From: UMGS1370 sp046957575 | GTDB taxonomy: Bacteria; Bacillota; Clostridia; Lachnospirales; Lachnospiraceae | Assembly (NCBI GenBank): GCA_046957575.1 | Contig: JBKUOG010000003.1 | Span: 80,048-144,047 of the forward strand | Direction of reading: 5' to 3' | Length of the DNA: 64,000 bases | In this document: one piece after another, positions 61,187 to 64,000 of the stretch | Layout of the letters: each line of letters opens with the position of its first letter | How positions within the stretch are numbered: the first letter of the stretch is position 1 | Notes under the pieces: model-generated | What the model was told of the DNA's origin: nothing | Databases searched by the model: none | Seen by the model: the letters and a program-made list of their open reading frames with translations, nothing else | Made by a program: the position numbers and the translations under genes

Positions 61187-61281
61187 AACAGTTCAGCCAT
61201 ACATCTTCTTGCCCGTTTGCGGCGTACAAGAAGCACCAGGCGTCTGTTCCTGCCTAAATCTTTGCATGATTGAACTGTTAC
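61187..61281. repeat. Small inverted-repeat element, copy 2
   Basis: AACAGTTCAGCC at the left and GCATGATTGAACTGTTAC at the right repeat the ends of the element at 1078-1178. The interior differs but also folds (CTTCTTG/CAAGAAG and AGGC/TGCCT). On the minus strand the right end reads GGTAACAGTTC, and its TAA is the stop codon of ybaK. Confidence 0.7.
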
Positions 61282-61748
61282 CAAATAAGGGGAACGAAAC
61301 TTCCGCCGGCATAGGCGCAGAGATCGTTTGGATCTAAAAAAATCTGGACCCCTCTCTGGCCTGCGCTGACTGCAATTTTTTCAAACAGCACTGCTGTTTC
61401 TTCTATATATAGAGGAAACTTTTTCTTCATCCCAATCGGGGAACAGCCGCCGCGGATATAACCAGTAATGGAAAGCAATTCTTTCACAGGAATCATCTCA
61501 ACTTTTTTATCGCGGGCCGCCTTTGCTGCCTTTTTTAAATCCAGTTCTTCGTCTACCGGAATGCAGCAGACCAGATAGCCGCTCTTTTCCCCCTTTAACA
61601 CCAGAGTTTTAAAGATTCTATCATGATCTACTCCCATTATATCTGCTGCATGACTGCCGGATAAATCCTTTTCATCCACTTCATATTCCATGGATTCATA
61701 GGCAATTTTTGCTGCGTCCAGCAGGCGCATTACATTTGTCTTTACCAT
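61278..61748 (-). CDS. ybaK: Cys-tRNA(Pro)/Cys-tRNA(Cys) deacylase YbaK family
   Basis: YbaK clears cysteine misloaded on tRNA(Pro). The 156-residue protein has DRIFKTLVLKG with the conserved Lys47 and GYIRGGCSPIGMKKKFP for the glycine-rich substrate loop. Length and pattern are normal. The last codon and stop (TGG TAA) lie at the edge of the inverted-repeat element, so the insertion may have replaced the original C-terminal residues. The final Phe-Val-Pro-Leu-Ile-Trp is therefore possibly new. Confidence 0.93.
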   Translation of the reverse strand: MVKTNVMRLLDAAKIAYESMEYEVDEKDLSGSHAADIMGVDHDRIFKTLVLKGEKSGYLVCCIPVDEELDLKKAAKAARDKKVEMIPVKELLSITGYIRGGCSPIGMKKKFPLYIEETAVLFEKIAVSAGQRGVQIFLDPNDLCAYAGGSFVPLIW

Positions 61749-61784
61749 TTTGTCTGCTCTTTCTGCAAAATTATCGCTTTATTA

Positions 61785-62102
61785 TCACTCTATTTCTCCA
61801 TGGTAATCCATGATTCCACCGATATTGACTGCCTGTTCGTATCCGGCCTTTTTTAAAAATTCCACACCTCTCCCGCTGCGGGCGCCGCTTCTGCAGTACA
61901 CAAACAGCGGAGTACTTTTGGCATAGCCTATGGTGTCCAGCTCATCAAGTGGAAGATTAACACTGCCCGGCACATGACCTTGTGCATACTCTTCTCTGGT
62001 GCGCACATCCAACAGCACTGCACCATTGGCAGACTTTGCTTCTTTTACTCCTTCGTCCATTGTAATTCCATTTGATAAATGAAATAATGAAAATACTCCC
62101 AT
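61785..62102 (-). CDS. Rhodanese-like domain protein
   Basis: The 105-residue single-domain protein shows LLDVRTREEYAQGHVPGSVNLPLDEL (about 30-55) and the active-site loop VYCRSGARSG with Cys70. Single-domain rhodaneses (PspE/GlpE type) transfer sulfane sulfur. AAAGGAG precedes the ATG at 62102. It overlaps no gene, lies 37 bp before ybaK and 18 bp after the CmpB-like gene, so the three may be one unit. Confidence 0.92.
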   Translation of the reverse strand: MGVFSLFHLSNGITMDEGVKEAKSANGAVLLDVRTREEYAQGHVPGSVNLPLDELDTIGYAKSTPLFVYCRSGARSGRGVEFLKKAGYEQAVNIGGIMDYHGEIE

Positions 62103-62119
62103 TGTAATTCTCCTTTTCT

Positions 62120-63433
62120 TCATTCGTGTACCATCTTGGCATTGGGGTAAATCCGGTTCATCCGTTCATCGTCAAACCGTTCATCCATAATTTCCTGCCA
62201 GTGGTATCTGGCAGGAATCCCCTGACTTCTCTGACTGCTTCTGGAAAGGGCCATACAGGAAACTCCCATGTCAATGCACATAAATACAATCAAACACCAG
62301 ATAATTGGTTTGCCCGGCCATTTGGGGAGCTTTTCGATCCATCCGGATAATACAGGATACAGCCCCTTAAACCAGACAACGGCTGCAATTCCCCAGAAAA
62401 AGCAGTACAATAAATTAATGCGGCCTCCCAGATTAAATGGAATCTTGCTGTAATCCCAGAAAATCGTCCCAAACATCAATTCTGTAAATACACTGCACAG
62501 GTACTCATATGCGCCGCCTAAAACTGTTCCCATCAGGAACAAAAACCGATCGGAGCGCTCTCGATACCGATATAAAAGGACTGTCACCGCTGCAATGGCC
62601 AATCCCCAGACAATGCTGAATGGCCCCCAGACCAAACTGCTTCTGCTCATCCACACACCTGCGCTAATGCGGCAGAAAATTGTTTCGGTAACGTCTCCCA
62701 AAAATGCGCCAATCACAAACAGCAGCACAATTTTGTAAAAGCTGCATCCCTCTATAAAGCTTTTTGCCTGCTGCTTTTCCTGACTTATCTCTTTTTTCTC
62801 TACTGCAGGATAAGCCTTCCGGATTCTTTTATTCACCCAGGAGGAAAGTCCCTTTTCCAATCGAACACTTAAAGAAGCGAACCAGAAATCCATGGATTCC
62901 CACTGTTCAATCCTCTGACTCTTTCCGCTTATTACTACCAGCGTTGCCAGAATATCTGCGGTTACAGCAGCCAAAACTGCCCAAACCAGAATCTTTCCCA
63001 GACCTGCCGGAATCAAATGGTAGATATTCACAAAGAGAGCATTTCCCCATTTTAATGCGGTAAATCCCAAAAGGCCCCACAGCAAGGAGATAGGCAGACA
63101 GATATAGCCGTCCAGATTCCATTTTACCTTTGAATAATCCCACCATTTTTCTTTGCAAATCCATTCGAGAAGATGTCCGCCAACCCATTCCACTATGGTC
63201 GCCAGAACAGCCGATCCTACAAACAGCCAGATACCGGAAAGTTCCTGGAAAAAGACGGAAATCAATACCGCTGCAATGCCGTAAATTAAACACAGCGGAC
63301 TATTTACCAATCCCCTGTTTACAAAGCGTCTCTGGCGGATAACAGCGCTTATTGTCTCCAGAAGCCACCCCAAAAATGAGTATAGAAACAAAAGCCACAG
63401 CAGTTCATAACCAGTGTATTTCAATTCCTTCAC
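62120..63433 (-). CDS. Duplicated CmpB-type (putative ABC transporter type IV) membrane protein
   Basis: The 437-residue protein has about ten to twelve hydrophobic helices. Two related halves each show the CmpB pattern: FLGWLLETISAVIRQRRFVNRGLV...CLIYG (about 20-55) and, in the second half, FLGDVTETIFCRISAGVWMSRSSLVWGPFSIVWG (about 240-275). Each half also has a WDYSK.P/W.NL.G segment. The annotation as ABC transporter type IV is weakly supported experimentally; the protein has no ATPase partner here. The duplication of an about 200-residue unit is clear. The C-terminal tail is cytoplasmic and charged. Confidence 0.85.
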   Translation of the reverse strand: MKELKYTGYELLWLLFLYSFLGWLLETISAVIRQRRFVNRGLVNSPLCLIYGIAAVLISVFFQELSGIWLFVGSAVLATIVEWVGGHLLEWICKEKWWDYSKVKWNLDGYICLPISLLWGLLGFTALKWGNALFVNIYHLIPAGLGKILVWAVLAAVTADILATLVVISGKSQRIEQWESMDFWFASLSVRLEKGLSSWVNKRIRKAYPAVEKKEISQEKQQAKSFIEGCSFYKIVLLFVIGAFLGDVTETIFCRISAGVWMSRSSLVWGPFSIVWGLAIAAVTVLLYRYRERSDRFLFLMGTVLGGAYEYLCSVFTELMFGTIFWDYSKIPFNLGGRINLLYCFFWGIAAVVWFKGLYPVLSGWIEKLPKWPGKPIIWCLIVFMCIDMGVSCMALSRSSQRSQGIPARYHWQEIMDERFDDERMNRIYPNAKMVHE

Positions 63434-63922
63434 TCCTTTTTTCTGTCGTTAATATCCATGTATACTGGTACTACGTACTTATTATATCAGCACCTTTAGA
63501 AAAAGGGAAGAAAAAAAGAAAGTCCTGCACTGCCACTTGATTGTTCTTTTATTTTCGGCTATTATTGTAGAGTAATCCCCCTGCCCTGTGGGGGGGGCCT
63601 GCCCTGACACTCTAATATGCTTGCCAGATCAGCCGAAGAACGCGGCCCCATCCCGTTTCAAGATGTGAAGAGTTGCACCTAAGCTAACAGGAATGTCTTT
63701 TGCATATTTCTTTCAGACGCACCGGAAACGATATATCAGTGGAACATCGGAATTATATCATTTTGGGAGTGTCCTGGCAAGGAGTGCATTTTTTATTCCC
63801 TAAAGCCCTACAATATCGCACAAAACACATGAAAAAGATTGAAATAAGGCTACCGCAATCTCACTGACTTTAGACGGTGGGTTAAGGTAGTCAAAAGTAA
63901 AAAATTGTTATATACTTACGGC
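63434..63922. other. ORF-poor region before the IS200-type element
   Basis: These 489 bp hold no supported gene. A TATAAT-like sequence on the minus strand near 63480 could serve the CmpB-like gene. There is a run of eight G (63590-63597). A minus-strand frame between 63648 and 63731 reads KKYAKDIPVSLGATLHILKR then GAAFFG and a stop, and may be the tail of a lost gene. TGACT...AGTCA (about 63866-63896) could be the left-end hairpin of the IS200 element. Confidence 0.4.
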
Positions 63923-64000
63923 ATGGGAACATGGAAATCAAAAAACAGACACAAATATTTATTACAGTATCATATTATATTCGTCTGCAAATATAGAAAG
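63923..64000 (+). CDS. tnpA: IS200/IS605-type transposase TnpA, 5' end only
   Basis: The 26 codons before the window edge read MGTWKSKNRHKYLLQYHIIF then VCKYRK, the standard start of IS200-type Y1 transposases. TnpA moves single-stranded DNA using hairpin ends. The upstream hairpin (63866-63896) fits the left end. Catalytic residues are outside the window, so activity cannot be judged. Confidence 0.85.
   Translation, partial: MGTWKSKNRHKYLLQYHIIFVCKYRK

Noticed and set aside
63541..63922. HEARO or omega-type RNA next to the IS200 element
   Set aside because: The conserved core and a TnpB/OrfB gene are not visible, and the element is cut by the window edge.
1..64000. CRISPR arrays, tRNA or rRNA genes, prophage
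   Set aside because: No regularly spaced repeats, no cloverleaf with a CCA-type end, and no phage structural or integrase genes were found.

Overview
This 64 kb window looks like chromosome from a gut Lachnospiraceae-type Clostridia (Bacillota). The evidence is moderate GC, strong AGGAGG ribosome-binding sites, TTGACA/TATAAT promoters with 17-bp spacers, class 1B dihydroorotate dehydrogenase with PyrK, ATP-type PEP carboxykinase, FprA, VanZ, several DUF families typical of that family, and pur/pyr gene orders of Clostridia. Genus cannot be fixed from the sequence alone. Most genes lie on the minus strand. No rRNA, tRNA or CRISPR array was seen.

Layout. 1-2.8 kb: 3'-truncated lgt, a small inverted-repeat element, ychF. 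2.9-12 kb: a carbohydrate locus with an intracellular GH95-like enzyme, a GH112 galactosyl-N-acetylhexosamine phosphorylase, a DUF6903 micro-protein, two ABC permeases and a solute-binding lipoprotein, facing a divergent AraC regulator. It fits import and phosphorolysis of lacto-N-biose or galacto-N-biose from milk or mucin glycans. 12-15.3 kb: an accessory patch with an AT-rich orphan gene, a decayed IS150-type IS3 element abutting a cobalamin riboswitch that now has no target gene, and a DUF3793 gene behind an 18-bp palindrome. 15.2-25.6 kb: purE-M-N-D, an extended M29-type aminopeptidase, small membrane proteins, and pyrF-K-D-E. 25.8-27 kb: fprA.

27-40 kb: an unusual minus-strand island. 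It holds a LytTR regulator, a truncated NRPS condensation-domain gene, four zinc-ribbon proteins (three of them membrane anchored), a large XRE-like regulator, a helical-bundle protein, an ABC-2 exporter with two permeases and an ATPase, and an exported M14 carboxypeptidase. I regard this as the best candidate for an undescribed system. 40-50.8 kb: housekeeping genes pnp, rpsO, a SpoIID/LytB protein, an AI-2E-type transporter, a 6S-like RNA, hflKC and pckA. 50.9-64 kb: a lipoprotein, a chemoreceptor with a CZB-like zinc motif, a nucleoside salvage group (pdp, deoC, deoB) next to acyP, an ECF sigma/anti-sigma/membrane trio, YhcH, a SleB-like hydrolase, YbaK, a rhodanese, a duplicated CmpB protein, and the start of an IS200-type tnpA cut by the window edge.

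How the parts relate. The sugar locus supplies galactose 1-phosphate and N-acetylhexosamine; it carries no ABC ATPase and no downstream kinase or uridylyltransferase, so these must be encoded elsewhere. The pur, pyr, pdp, deoC and deoB genes cover parts of de novo synthesis and salvage of nucleotides. The two copies of the small inverted-repeat element, at 1.1 kb and 61.2 kb, show that a non-autonomous repeat is dispersed in this genome. All calls come from reading the sequence; no database search was possible.
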